Source: CAZYTM01 sp964649725 (lineage in GTDB: Bacteria > Desulfobacterota > Desulfuromonadia > Geobacterales > Geobacteraceae). From it: a DNA stretch of 64,000 nt. Under the pieces are notes generated by a model. The model worked only from the letters and a program-made list of their open reading frames with translations. It did not search any database and was not told the DNA's origin. The stretch lies in the NCBI GenBank assembly GCA_964649725.1, contig CAZYTM010000001.1, positions 806,001-870,000 on the forward strand, in the 5' to 3' direction. Shown one piece after another: positions 8,080-17,303 of the stretch. The position numbers and the translations under genes are program-made. Each line of letters starts with the position of its first letter. The stretch's first letter is position 1.

Positions 8080-9534
8080 ATGGTCAGTAAAATATTGTGG
8101 ACGGCATTATGTCTTTTCTGCATCAGCACAATTGCCTGGGGAGGATCGATCAAGACCTGTGTAGGCGATTTTACTGTGGCAGGTGCGGTAAACAAGGATG
8201 AGCTGAAAACGATTCTGCAGACCCTGCTGCTCAGCCGTCTGAACAGTGAAAATATAGTTACTCAAGAGCAGGCGGCCGGCGCTGAAGTCATGGTAACCGG
8301 TAGTTATATTGCTGTCGGCAAGGTATTCAGTATCGATGCAGTTGCCAAGAATATTTCTGGGACAATGCAGACAAGGGCATTCGTGCAGGGGGAAGGTAGT
8401 GACGAATTGATACCGGCAGTAGGCAAGCTGGCAAAACAGCTAGGTGATGGTATCGTAAAAAACTTGGTCTCTCCACAGCCTGTTTCACCTAGTGCGACAT
8501 TACCTCTCTCTGCACCAGTGGCAGCCAATACAACGACGGCCAAAACAGCGGATACCATAACATCAACCACCAGACAGTGGATCAGTCAAAGGCTGCCCGG
8601 GGCCTTTATCGGCATGGCCCTATCGCACAACAAGAATAACAACGAGCGGCGACTTTTCCTGGCCGGAACTCACTCGCTGCAATATTATCTGCTTGGTACG
8701 GAACTGAAACAGATTGCTTTAATGGAATTGGGTAAGGAGTATAAAGTACTAGGGATCGATACCGCTGATCTTAATGGCGACGGTGAAGAGGAAATCTATC
8801 TGACGATAATTTCCGATGACAGTCTGGCTTCGCAAGTCTGGCAGGTTGTAGATGGCAAGCTAAAAAAAATGGCCGATGGGATACCTTTATATTTTCGAGC
8901 AATAGCGCTGGCTGGTGGCGCCAAGAAACTTTATGGCCAGCATATTAGCGTGGACGATGATTTCTTTGGCGAGGTCGGTGAGGTGGTCAAAAAAACCGAT
9001 AGGTATGAACTGGTAAATCTCCGCAAGCTGCCAAGATTCGGCTATCTGTATAATTTCAATCAGATACGCGACAGGAAGAATAATCTCCTAAATCTGGTTA
9101 ACAAGGATGGCAATCTAATCGTCACATCTGAAGAAGGTGAGGAGTTGTGGCGAAGCAGTGCCAGATATGGCGGGTCGGAATTGTTCTTACAACGGTATGA
9201 TAATAGCAGTAGCCGCAAACCGGATGCCCCGTTTCGCTGGACATTTCTTGAGCAGAGGATAATTGTCACTAAAGAAAATGAGCTGATTATACCTCAGAAT
9301 TCAGGTAGTTGGGTGATTGGTAATAGCAGGTCCTACAATAAAAATTCCATGGTGACTTTGCAGTGGAATGGTGCTGAACTGGAAGAAAGAAGCCGTTCCA
9401 AAGAGAGCCAAAGCTATCTGGCTGACTTCAGCTATGATGAATTGCAAAACGAGCTAATTTTGTTGGAGATAGTAAAAAAAGAGGGTTTGCTTGACAAAGG
9501 TGCCAGCATCGTCGAGGTAAGAAAAATGCAATAG
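8080..9534 (+). CDS. secreted protein: CsgG/FlgT-like N-terminal domain plus FG-GAP/VCBS propeller-type region
   Basis: 484 aa. A signal peptide at residues ~1-22 (LCLFCISTIAWG) directs export. Residues ~25-135 look like the small alpha/beta domain of the CsgG/FlgT/TolB-N group: a strand VGDFTV, a long helix DELKTILQTLLLSRL, then VMVTGSYIAVGKVFSIDAVA. A Thr/Ala/Pro linker follows. Residues ~165-480 hold beta-rich repeats, including DTADLNGDGEEEIYL, a calcium-binding FG-GAP/VCBS loop. An alpha/beta domain before a propeller resembles the layout of TolB. GGAG at 8071-8074 selects the ATG at 8080 rather than the GTG at 8074. It is a single-gene unit between two terminators. Function unknown; periplasmic or outer-membrane-associated by inference. 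Confidence 0.7.
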   Translation: MVSKILWTALCLFCISTIAWGGSIKTCVGDFTVAGAVNKDELKTILQTLLLSRLNSENIVTQEQAAGAEVMVTGSYIAVGKVFSIDAVAKNISGTMQTRAFVQGEGSDELIPAVGKLAKQLGDGIVKNLVSPQPVSPSATLPLSAPVAANTTTAKTADTITSTTRQWISQRLPGAFIGMALSHNKNNNERRLFLAGTHSLQYYLLGTELKQIALMELGKEYKVLGIDTADLNGDGEEEIYLTIISDDSLASQVWQVVDGKLKKMADGIPLYFRAIALAGGAKKLYGQHISVDDDFFGEVGEVVKKTDRYELVNLRKLPRFGYLYNFNQIRDRKNNLLNLVNKDGNLIVTSEEGEELWRSSARYGGSELFLQRYDNSSSRKPDAPFRWTFLEQRIIVTKENELIIPQNSGSWVIGNSRSYNKNSMVTLQWNGAELEERSRSKESQSYLADFSYDELQNELILLEIVKKEGLLDKGASIVEVRKMQ

Positions 9535-9557
9535 TGATACTTGCATATTGTTATTGG

Positions 9558-9582
9558 AAGGGGTGCAGTAGGCACCCCTTTT
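9558..9582 (+). terminator. rho-independent terminator
   Basis: 9-bp stem (9558-9566 with 9572-9580), 5-nt loop, short T run. Follows the propeller-type protein gene. Confidence 0.75.
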
Positions 9583-9608
9583 CCATTTAATGCAAGGGGA
9601 TTTAATCA

Positions 9609-9637
9609 TTGACAATCTGTTGGTATGTTGTTAGGAT
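9609..9637 (+). promoter_or_regulatory. promoter for hisZ-purA
   Basis: TTGACA (9609-9614), 17-bp spacer, TAGGAT (9632-9637). Perfect -35 box and good spacing, ~70 bp before the hisZ start. Confidence 0.65.
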
Positions 9638-9704
9638 TTCTGGCGCTTTTAGGGGGAGTTAACCCTTTTCAGCAGTTAGCGTTGACGCGGAAAGCCTGGT
9701 TTAC

Positions 9705-11009
9705 GTGATTAATCCAGTCACCATAGAAGCCCCTCTCCCAAAGGGAGTCACCGACTTTCTGCCGGAGATGGCGGGCAAGATCGGTTATATAGAGGGTAAA
9801 ATCCGTAGAGTCTTCGAACTCTGGGGATTCAGCCGAATAATAACTCCGCTCCTTGAATTCCAGGATGTCATGGCTATCGGTATGGGAGAAGATCTCAAAG
9901 AGAAGACCTTCCGCTTCGATGACCGGCATACTGGAAGGCTGCTGGCTATCCCACCGGACATTACCCCACAGGTGGCACGAATTGTAGCTACACGCATGCA
10001 GAGCTACCCTTTGCCGCACCGGCTCTATTATAGCGGCAGAGTGTTGCGGCATGCTGCTATTCAATCTGGACGAAGCAGGGAAATACTTCAGGCTGGGGTC
10101 GAATTGATCGGCCTTGATTCACCTGAGGCTGATGCCGAAATGGTGGCAATGGCAGTAGAGATAATGAGGGGCCTCGGGCTTGAAGATTTCAAGATCGATC
10201 TCGGGCAGGTCGAGTTTTTTCGTGGTGTTATGGCTGCTTCAGGGTTGTCACCACTAGAGATTAAAGATATACAGGAAGCAATCAGCAAAAAAGATGCCTC
10301 GGCAGTACGTGAGCTGTTGGCTGCTGCCAGATTGGCAGATAAGATAAAGGATGAGATTGCCGCGCTTCCGCGATTGTTCGGGGGGCGGGAAGTGCTGGCA
10401 GACGCCGACAAAGTAGCAACTAATGATCGCTCGCGCCACGCCCTTGAAAACATTGCACAGGTATTGGATATTCTTGACATCTATGGTGTGGCTGATTATG
10501 TGAGCATTGATCTTGGAGAGATACGCGGTCTTGATTACCATAGCGGTTTGACTTTTGAAGGATTTGTAAGTGGCTTTGGTGAGCCTGTCTGCAGTGGCGG
10601 ACGGTACGACGATCTGACAGCGAAATACGGTTTTGCTGCCCCGGCAACTGGCTTTGCATTTAATATCCTGGCGTTATTGGCTGCACTTGAGCGGCGTCCA
10701 GATGTTGAAGCGAGCAAGACAAGAGATTTCCTCCTCTTTAACCTCAAGGAGGAGAGACGTGAAGTGCTTGAGATTGCGCAAGCTTTGCGTCGTCAGGGGT
10801 ATACCACTGCCCGTGATATTATCCGCCGGGATTTCGAACATTCTCTAGCATATGCAAAAAGGATGAATATCCTGATGATGATGGTGATAGGGGGAGAATA
10901 TTGTGCTGAGGATGAGGTGTACATAGTCCGGATTGCTGACAATAAAGGTTTGAGGGTCAAGAAGGTAGAATTGTTCAACGCAAATTTTTCTTTGAAATTC
11001 GAGCATTGA
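9705..11009 (+). CDS. hisZ: ATP phosphoribosyltransferase regulatory subunit HisZ
   Basis: 434 aa, a histidyl-tRNA synthetase paralogue that activates the short form of HisG in the first step of histidine synthesis. LPKGVTDFLPEMAGKIGYIE is the class II synthetase entry, RLYYSGRVLRHA is motif 2, and the EIRGLDYHSGLTFEGF segment is retained. The C-terminal ~95 residues keep a remnant of the anticodon-binding fold. It is typed as HisZ rather than HisS by overall sequence character and divergence at synthetase motifs; no hisG is nearby. Start is a GTG with a weak GGAAAG site 11 bases upstream, so the exact start is less certain. It lies 13 bp before purA, a synteny familiar in Geobacter-type genomes. 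Confidence 0.88.
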   Translation: MINPVTIEAPLPKGVTDFLPEMAGKIGYIEGKIRRVFELWGFSRIITPLLEFQDVMAIGMGEDLKEKTFRFDDRHTGRLLAIPPDITPQVARIVATRMQSYPLPHRLYYSGRVLRHAAIQSGRSREILQAGVELIGLDSPEADAEMVAMAVEIMRGLGLEDFKIDLGQVEFFRGVMAASGLSPLEIKDIQEAISKKDASAVRELLAAARLADKIKDEIAALPRLFGGREVLADADKVATNDRSRHALENIAQVLDILDIYGVADYVSIDLGEIRGLDYHSGLTFEGFVSGFGEPVCSGGRYDDLTAKYGFAAPATGFAFNILALLAALERRPDVEASKTRDFLLFNLKEERREVLEIAQALRRQGYTTARDIIRRDFEHSLAYAKRMNILMMMVIGGEYCAEDEVYIVRIADNKGLRVKKVELFNANFSLKFEH

Positions 11010-11022
11010 CAAGGAGTTTGTT

Positions 11023-12318
11023 ATGGCGAATGTCGTAGTGGTTGGGGCCCAATGGGGCGATGAAGGTAAGGGGAAGGTAGTAGATATATACACTGAGTTT
11101 GCTGATGATGTAGTCCGCTATCAGGGGGGGAACAATGCTGGACATACCCTGGTAGTAGGTGCGGAGAAAATAGTGCTGCATCTTATCCCGTCCGGGATTC
11201 TTCATGCCGGGAAACGTTGTGTAATAGGGAACGGGGTAGTACTTGATCCAGAAGTATTCATCAGGGAAATCAACAACCTGAAAGGGAGTGGGCGGATTTC
11301 TGATGACAGTTGTCTGCTCCTGTCAGAATCTCTACATATCATCATGCCTTATCACAAGCGGATAGATATTGCCAGAGAAGCAAAAAGCGGTGACAAAAAA
11401 ATCGGTACAACCGGACGGGGTATAGGCCCTGCTTATGAGGATAAGATCGGCCGGCGAGGTATACGCCTGATGGATCTACTCGACCGCGAGGTGTTTGCAC
11501 GTAAACTCAAAGAGAATCTGGTGGAAAAGAATTTCCTCCTGGAAAAAATGTTGGGAGAACAGCCCTTCAGTTTTGAAGAGATATTTGATGAGTACTGTCG
11601 TTATGCCGAAATCATGAGAACTTATGTGGCAGATACCGGGGTCATTCTTGCCCGGGATATAAAGGCTGGGAAAAAACTGCTTTTTGAAGGAGCGCAGGGG
11701 ACATTGCTAGATGTTGATCATGGCACTTATCCTTATGTCACTTCGTCGTCGACATGTGCAGGCGGTACCTGTACCGGTAGCGGTGTAAGTCCTCGTGATC
11801 TGCATGAGATCATAGGCATATCCAAGGCTTACGTAACTAGGGTCGGGAGCGGACCTTTCCCAACAGAACTCACAGATGAAATCGGGGAAAAGTTGCGGGC
11901 TGCCGGGCATGAATATGGTGCAACTACCGGCAGACCTCGCAGATGTGGTTGGTTTGATGCTATGGTGGCTCGTTATGCGGTCAGGGTCAATGGCCTGACC
12001 GGTATCGCCTTGACAAAACTTGATGTGCTGGATGATTTTGCTACTATCAAGATCTGTACCGGTTATACTTATAATGGAACTGCAGTAGAGGATCTGCCGG
12101 CACATCTGGAGATATTTGAAAAATGTCAGCCGGTCTACGAGGAGATGCCTGGCTGGCAACAGGATATATCAGGGGTAAAGACTTTTGCCGAACTCCCTGA
12201 GGCTGCCCGTAACTATGTCAAGAGACTTGAAGAGTTGAGTGGTTCTCCAATAGTGCTGGTGTCAGTCGGGCCAAGGCGTGATCAGACAATCATGCTGTAT
12301 AACCCATTCGGCCAGTGA
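11023..12318 (+). CDS. purA: adenylosuccinate synthetase
   Basis: 431 aa, full length for the family. It joins aspartate to IMP with GTP, the first committed step to AMP. WGDEGKGKVVD holds the phosphate loop with catalytic Asp13; GNNAGHTLV gives His41. GTTGRGIGPAYEDK, EGAQGTLLDVDHGTYPYVTS and TGRPRRCGWFDA are further family signatures. The ATG follows AAGGAG. It is co-transcribed with hisZ. Confidence 0.98.
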   Translation: MANVVVVGAQWGDEGKGKVVDIYTEFADDVVRYQGGNNAGHTLVVGAEKIVLHLIPSGILHAGKRCVIGNGVVLDPEVFIREINNLKGSGRISDDSCLLLSESLHIIMPYHKRIDIAREAKSGDKKIGTTGRGIGPAYEDKIGRRGIRLMDLLDREVFARKLKENLVEKNFLLEKMLGEQPFSFEEIFDEYCRYAEIMRTYVADTGVILARDIKAGKKLLFEGAQGTLLDVDHGTYPYVTSSSTCAGGTCTGSGVSPRDLHEIIGISKAYVTRVGSGPFPTELTDEIGEKLRAAGHEYGATTGRPRRCGWFDAMVARYAVRVNGLTGIALTKLDVLDDFATIKICTGYTYNGTAVEDLPAHLEIFEKCQPVYEEMPGWQQDISGVKTFAELPEAARNYVKRLEELSGSPIVLVSVGPRRDQTIMLYNPFGQ

Positions 12319-12335
12319 ATCAAGGTAGAAAAAAC

Positions 12336-12364
12336 TTGACGGGGACGAAAAAATATTTTATATA
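12336..12364 (+). promoter_or_regulatory. tRNA operon promoter
   Basis: TTGACG (12336-12341), 17-bp AT-rich spacer, TATATA (12359-12364; TATATT lies two bases further). The expected start is ~12 bp before the tRNA-Lys gene. GGGGACG directly after the -35 box. Confidence 0.65.
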
Positions 12365-12382
12365 TTTATCCTTGTCGTAAAT

Positions 12383-12458
12383 GAGCCGCTAGCTCAGTCG
12401 GTAGAGCACCTGACTTTTAATCAGGTGGTCGTTGGTTCGACCCCAACGCGGCTCACCA
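12383..12458 (+). tRNA. tRNA-Lys (anticodon UUU)
   Basis: 76 nt including encoded CCA. Acceptor stem GAGCCGC pairs with GCGGCTC; D loop AGCTCAGTCGGTAGAGC; anticodon arm CCTGA-CTTTTAA-TCAGG reads TTT; T arm GTTGG-TTCGACC-CCAAC. Confidence 0.98.
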
Positions 12459-12459
12459 T

Positions 12460-12537
<78 letters not shown>

Positions 12538-12545
12538 ATTAAATT

Positions 12546-12583
12546 AAATCTGAGTACTTTAATAGGTACTCAGATTTTTTTTT
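12546..12583 (+). terminator. rho-independent terminator of the tRNA operon
   Basis: 12-bp perfect stem (12546-12557 with 12566-12577), 8-nt loop, T run to 12583. Confidence 0.93.
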
Positions 12584-12771
12584 GCATTATGACTGATAGA
12601 CGAGTAGTTTCAACCCATCCGGCCTTTTTTCGATTATATCGGTAACCCAAAGTATATTCAGAGCTTTTCTTCGCAGGCTTGTATTTTTCTGGCGAAGCGT
12701 GTAGGTTAACTTATCTACGTTCTGAACGATTAGTTGCCAGGACGCAGGATTTAAAAAAAAGAGAGGTGTAA

Positions 12772-13584
12772 ATGATGAAACGTTTCATTCATGTTGTTTT
12801 ACTGGCAGCGCTGTTGCTTCTCCCTGCAACCGGATACTCTGCTGATGAAGTGACGCCGCAACCTGCACAAACGCCTGCCGGGCATCCGACCGTACCGGCT
12901 GCACAGCCTGCACCAGCGGAGCCAGCTAAAGAGCCTGTCAAGGAGAACGAAGGCAAGCCTGCTACTATAAGTGGCAAAGTAGTGGAAACGATGAACAGTG
13001 GCGGTTATACCTATGTCTCCCTGGAAAACAATGGTAAACGTACCTGGGTGGCAGCACCGCTGATGACTGTGGCAGTCGGCCAGGAACTGACCTTTAGCCA
13101 GGGGGGGTTGATGGCTAACTTTGCCAGCAGGTCATTGAAGCGCACCTTTGATGAGATATATTTCTGTGGAGCGCCGATCAGCCAGTCCGGAGCAGGGGTC
13201 CCTCCGAGTGAGAAGAAATCGCCAGGGAGTGTCGGTGCCAAAGTGGAACCAGAGGAAAAAATCAAGGTCGACAAGGCTGTCGGAGCCAATGCCTATACTG
13301 TTGGTGATATATATAAGAAAAAGGGACAACTGAACAACAAGCAGGTGGTGGTCAAAGGCAAGGTGGTGAAGGTATCGACAGGGATTATGGGGAAAAACTG
13401 GATCCATCTGCAGGATGGGAGTGGCAACAAGAAGAAGGCTACCAACAATCTGGTGGTCACCAGCAACGATCTTGCAGCTGTAGGGGATGTGATCACCATC
13501 ACCGGGACCATGATCAAGGATAAGGATTTTGGCTCAGGTTACCGATACGATGTCATTGTCGAGGAAGCCAGTATCAAGAAGTAG
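12772..13584 (+). CDS. secreted protein with two OB-fold domains, first one NrfJ-like
   Basis: 270 aa. Signal peptide residues 1-24 (MMKRFIHVVLLAALLLLPAT, cleavage after YSA). A Pro/Ala/Glu linker (~25-62) follows. Residues ~63-130 (ATISGKVVETMNSGGYTYVS, then GKRTWVAAP and FDEIYFCG) match the NrfJ-type OB-fold found near multihaem cytochrome genes. Residues ~175-268 (VVVKGKVVKVSTGIMGKNWI, IHLQDGSG, VGDVITITGTM) form a second OB-fold. GAGAGG at 12761-12766 supports the start. It is convergent with the type II secretion operon; the 53 bp between shows no clear terminator. Ligand and role unknown. Confidence 0.75.
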   Translation: MMKRFIHVVLLAALLLLPATGYSADEVTPQPAQTPAGHPTVPAAQPAPAEPAKEPVKENEGKPATISGKVVETMNSGGYTYVSLENNGKRTWVAAPLMTVAVGQELTFSQGGLMANFASRSLKRTFDEIYFCGAPISQSGAGVPPSEKKSPGSVGAKVEPEEKIKVDKAVGANAYTVGDIYKKKGQLNNKQVVVKGKVVKVSTGIMGKNWIHLQDGSGNKKKATNNLVVTSNDLAAVGDVITITGTMIKDKDFGSGYRYDVIVEEASIKK

Positions 13585-13637
13585 ATATCTTCATTGAAAT
13601 TCTATTCGTAACGTACCGTTGTTAATATTTAGTCAGG

Positions 13638-14480
13638 CTATGGCAAGGCAGGTTTGGCCAGGGTGCCACGGATAGGGATTTCATAGCGGCCTGGAGTGGT
13701 CTGGTATTTCAGCAGCAGTAGAAAGACAAATTTCTGCTTTTCCAGAAAATCTGGTTGCGGCATCATCTCGACGGTCAGATTGAGTGGTGCTGCGGCCAGA
13801 GGGGAAAGCAGTGGCATATCCCCCTTGAGTCGGACATAGAGTCCTGCCCCATCAAATGTGAGGCTGGCAAGATTGATCTTGTTGCCGGCCAGCGCCAGAC
13901 TCCCCTGCACAGTACGATAGGCTGCATCAGGGAGAGGTGTGCCACCGATTTTTATGGCACGCAGTTCGGCATCTTTTACTTCCAGCTGCAAGCTACCGCT
14001 TAACTGTTTATTGTTTTGCCGCCAACTCCCCCGGCTCTGAACTACACCCTTGGCTTGACTACCAGTAATGGTGGGGATAAGTGGTAGATCTTCCAGTTGC
14101 AGACCGGTTATTGTAACTTCCCCATCTCCATCCCGCTGCAGATTCAGTTCACTGACTATACTCCCCTTGCCGATCTCTGCTCTGGCGGAGACTGCCACCC
14201 TCCCTAGAATTAATTGCAGCAAGCGAAGACGGATGGTAGCCTGATCGACTTTCAGCAGTGGGCCACGCTCATCAGCCAGGGAGAGGTCGCGGATTCGTAT
14301 GCCGAGCGGCAGGACTTTGCTGAGCGAGCCAACCTTGCAGCTATAACCCTGTAGCTGCAGAGATTTGATCAGCAGGCTTTCCAGTTGATGATTGGAGATG
14401 AAGAGGATAGTCGAGATTAACAGCAGCAGCAGGGCAGCGAACGACAGGCCCAGAATCCTCAGCCAGTGGCGCAGATTCAT
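13638..14480 (-). CDS. gspN: type II secretion system protein GspN
   Basis: 280 aa. One N-terminal membrane helix (~residues 10-29, LSFAALLLLLISTILFIS), then a beta-rich AsmA/GspN-like region (LQLQGYSCKVGSLSKVLPLG, IRIRDLSLADERGPLLKVDQ) ending in PIRGTLAKPALP, a motif-like ending common in GspN. Last gene of the operon; its start overlaps the gspM stop by 4 bp. GspN is dispensable in some systems and its exact role is unclear. Confidence 0.85.
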   Translation of the reverse strand: MNLRHWLRILGLSFAALLLLLISTILFISNHQLESLLIKSLQLQGYSCKVGSLSKVLPLGIRIRDLSLADERGPLLKVDQATIRLRLLQLILGRVAVSARAEIGKGSIVSELNLQRDGDGEVTITGLQLEDLPLIPTITGSQAKGVVQSRGSWRQNNKQLSGSLQLEVKDAELRAIKIGGTPLPDAAYRTVQGSLALAGNKINLASLTFDGAGLYVRLKGDMPLLSPLAAAPLNLTVEMMPQPDFLEKQKFVFLLLLKYQTTPGRYEIPIRGTLAKPALP

Positions 14481-15034
14481 CTCTGCCCCTGCGGTGCCGG
14501 CTTGAGCAGGGCGATAGTCATAACCAGGTCGATTCTGGCCGGGTCGTCAAATCGTGTTTTCAGCAGGGCTTTCTTGATTATCACCGGTTTTGTCCCTTTT
14601 TCCAGACGGTGCAGCAGATTTATGGCCTCATTGGCAGTAAGCCCGTCCAGCTTTACCTCAGCGGCATCTTCAAGCATGGTGCCCAGGTCTTCACCCTTGA
14701 TAGGTTTGACCTGGCTGTTTTTACCTTTAATGCCGATCTCTTCAAGCAGTTTGGCAGGAGAATCATCGGGTAGCAGTGCAGCCATTCGGTTGGAGAGCTT
14801 CAATGCTCCGCTGTTGGCTTCCTGATAACGCTGCTTGAGACTGAGCATGTCGGCCAGAGCAACCTCCTGTGCTGCCCGTTTACGCGTCAGCTTTTGCACC
14901 TGGTCATTTGCAGCAGTAAGAAGAAGCGCAATCCCGAGCAGAATGGCAAGAGCTACCCCCCATCGGAGCCTCTCGGCCGGGTCAAGCCGTTGCAAACGGT
15001 GGATGCTGTCGTGTAAAAATTCCCCAGGTTTCAT
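14477..15034 (-). CDS. gspM: type II secretion system protein GspM
   Basis: 185 aa. Short cytoplasmic N-terminus, one membrane helix at ~residues 24-42 (WGVALAILLGIALLLTAAND), a helical linker (VQKLTRKRAAQEVALADMLS), and a C-terminal ferredoxin-like domain. Partner of GspL in the inner-membrane platform. Identification rests on topology, size and position between gspL and gspN; overlaps gspL by 4 bp. Confidence 0.85.
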   Translation of the reverse strand: MKPGEFLHDSIHRLQRLDPAERLRWGVALAILLGIALLLTAANDQVQKLTRKRAAQEVALADMLSLKQRYQEANSGALKLSNRMAALLPDDSPAKLLEEIGIKGKNSQVKPIKGEDLGTMLEDAAEVKLDGLTANEAINLLHRLEKGTKPVIIKKALLKTRFDDPARIDLVMTIALLKPAPQGQR

Positions 15035-16365
15035 ATGTTCCCCCCCTTCTGCACCCCTCGTATGCTGAAGGAGACGCTCCCATCGGGCCGCGACTTGATC
15101 TCACCGACCTCAACATTGGTCAGAAAAACCTGCAAGCGGCCCTTGAAATCGTTGACTGCCTGCATCGAGCGGGCATCCCCCTTGAGGCGGAGTTGGCCGC
15201 CATCGGATTCAATCTCAAATAGGGCGCTGATGTCGTCACCCTTGGCAGCGGCCAAACGGTTCATGCTGTCGAGCAGACTAGCTCCGGCACCGCCAGAGAG
15301 ACGCTTGATCTCGGTACGAATCTCGGCAACCGGATCGACCGCTTTTTTGCGGGAGGGGAAGACCTCGCGATAGATGGCTCCCATGGAGGTGTCGAGGGAT
15401 TTGAGATCCTTGTTTACCTGGTAATAACGGATGCCGACCTCGGCGCAGATGAGCACCAGGAGCATGGCTGCCAATAGCAGGGTAACTCTGAATTTACGGC
15501 GGGCCAGTGCATCCCCGGCTGTATAAGCAAGCTTCCCCTGGCGGAAGTTGACCGGATCCGCTTTGCTGCAACTTTGTGCCACTGCATAACAGCTGGCAAG
15601 GTCGAGTGCAGCAGCCGTATTGCCACTGAAGAGGGTCATCAATTCCTGATTCAGCGGGAGTTGAGCGACTTGAAGATAGCTTAAATCTTCACCGGAGAAC
15701 GAAGGTAAACTGTCTGCAGTGATTTTGCCATGATAGTAAAGCCGCTCGACTATTATCCCTTTGCCGAGGCGAAGAGCGACAAGGGTTCGGTTCACTTCAG
15801 CGAACGGGTCGGGGGTGCCGAGACCACGGAAATAGAGCGGACAACCATTTTCGAAGATAGCGAGCGATTCTCCGTCACATAAAGCGGTTATCCCGGTTTT
15901 CCCCTCTTCAGGGATAAGCGGGCTCCAGCAGAACATGGCTGCCGTGATGACAGTCGGTTCCAATCCCTGGCCGGCAAGAAGGCGGATCTGTTCTGCCAGG
16001 TAGTCGATTTTCCCCCAGAGAGCCAGTACAGAGCCTCGCGTCAATGGCAGGGCCTCAAAAACAAGCTGCTCTGTGTCGAGCAGGGTTTCGCCACGCAGTT
16101 CCAGGGGGATAATCTCTCGCAGCTTGCGGCGATCGGAGATGGGGATATCCATTTCGCGAGAGAAGAAATGATCTGGTGGCAGGATCAGCACCACGCGCAG
16201 TTCACCACTCTTTTCGGCGGTCTCGGCAAGCAGGATCGATTCCAGGCTGCTGTCAGGACCGAGCGTATGGCGGCTGCCGCCATTGAAGAGGAGCATGCGG
16301 CGCTCTCTGCTGAATGTCGCGCAGATGACATCTGAGCCGGTTATCTGTATGATGAGGTACTTCAT
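15031..16365 (-). CDS. gspL: type II secretion system protein GspL
   Basis: 444 aa from the ATG at 16365. The N-terminal ~285 residues form the cytoplasmic actin-like domain (MKYLIIQITGSDVICATFSR, PDHFFSREMDIPI). A membrane helix lies at ~residues 290-312 (TLLLAAMLLVLICAEVGIRY), and a periplasmic ferredoxin-like domain ends with FSIRGVQ. It recruits the GspE ATPase to the membrane. The gspK stop and this ATG share one base (TGATG), with GGAGAGA just upstream. An upstream TTG at 16380 is possible but less likely. Confidence 0.9.
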   Translation of the reverse strand: MKYLIIQITGSDVICATFSRERRMLLFNGGSRHTLGPDSSLESILLAETAEKSGELRVVLILPPDHFFSREMDIPISDRRKLREIIPLELRGETLLDTEQLVFEALPLTRGSVLALWGKIDYLAEQIRLLAGQGLEPTVITAAMFCWSPLIPEEGKTGITALCDGESLAIFENGCPLYFRGLGTPDPFAEVNRTLVALRLGKGIIVERLYYHGKITADSLPSFSGEDLSYLQVAQLPLNQELMTLFSGNTAAALDLASCYAVAQSCSKADPVNFRQGKLAYTAGDALARRKFRVTLLLAAMLLVLICAEVGIRYYQVNKDLKSLDTSMGAIYREVFPSRKKAVDPVAEIRTEIKRLSGGAGASLLDSMNRLAAAKGDDISALFEIESDGGQLRLKGDARSMQAVNDFKGRLQVFLTNVEVGEIKSRPDGSVSFSIRGVQKGGNI

Positions 16366-17303
16366 CAATATTCTCTCCAATAGAGCAGTGTCGGTTGAGT
16401 TCCACTGAAGCGTACCACCGCTTCGATAAGTCGGGAGGTATCCCTTACGTTTGCCCGGGAGCGGATCCGGTAGACCGAACTTTTCACCGTGATGCGGGTG
16501 GTCGACAGACCTATGGCGATATTTTCCAGACCAGCCACTCTGGCTAGTTCAGCAGAATTCTTGAATGGTGTCGTGGCCCGGTAGTCGAGCAGTCGCTGCA
16601 CCAGATCGTCGGTCATCCGGTCGTCGAGAGCCAACAGGATTTCCCGGCTTGCAGTATTAATATTGATCGGAGCTACCGGTGCTGCCGGCATGTCGGCATA
16701 CACAGTCACATACGGTAGCAGCTGTTCCAGTGGTTTACCGGCGAAACCCTTGACCATGGCCAGTTCCTCTACAGTTTCAAACGGGCCGTTCTTTGCAGCA
16801 TAAGGTGTTTTCAAGGTTTTGTAATAACTTGATTCCGCACCGCCCGGATGGGGCTCATCGTTTGTATCGAGCCAGTCTGCTGCAGCATCGAGCATGTCCG
16901 GTGCCAGTCCAAGTTTTTTCATCAACCTCACTGCCACCTCATAATAAAAAGGGTTACTGCTGAAATCTCCAGCAGGTGGCACCAGATAATTCAGATTAAG
17001 CTTGGCGCTCTCATCTTCTATCCGGACCTCCAAAGTCCCCTGCTCATCGCCTATCTGCAGCGGTTTGGCCCAGCTGTCATGGAGCGAACTATACCCCTTG
17101 TTCTTCGCCAGTTCGAACTGCAGCAGTTGTAAACCGCCGGTCACTCCAGACTCGGCCATGATACTCGCCTGCTGGCCGGCAACATAGCTATGCCGGAGGG
17201 AGGTGTCGACGAAGACTTCATTGACAAATTCTGCCACCAGCGCCACCAGCAGTGCTGCAACGACCATGGTGATGACCAGGGCGAACCCCCGCTCCCCCTT
17301 CAA
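16365..17303 (-). CDS. gspK: minor pseudopilin GspK
   Basis: 312 aa. The N-terminus MKGERGFALVITMVVAALLV is a prepilin signal cleaved after Gly6. At mature position +5 the usual Glu is replaced by Ile (FALVI). The body has the extra alpha domain of GspK, including two helix-hairpin-helix-like stretches with ININTASREILLALDDRMTD and YRATTPFKNSAELARVAG. It caps the pseudopilus tip with GspI and GspJ. Start is a TTG overlapping the gspJ stop (TTGA). Confidence 0.92.
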   Translation of the reverse strand: MKGERGFALVITMVVAALLVALVAEFVNEVFVDTSLRHSYVAGQQASIMAESGVTGGLQLLQFELAKNKGYSSLHDSWAKPLQIGDEQGTLEVRIEDESAKLNLNYLVPPAGDFSSNPFYYEVAVRLMKKLGLAPDMLDAAADWLDTNDEPHPGGAESSYYKTLKTPYAAKNGPFETVEELAMVKGFAGKPLEQLLPYVTVYADMPAAPVAPININTASREILLALDDRMTDDLVQRLLDYRATTPFKNSAELARVAGLENIAIGLSTTRITVKSSVYRIRSRANVRDTSRLIEAVVRFSGTQPTLLYWREY

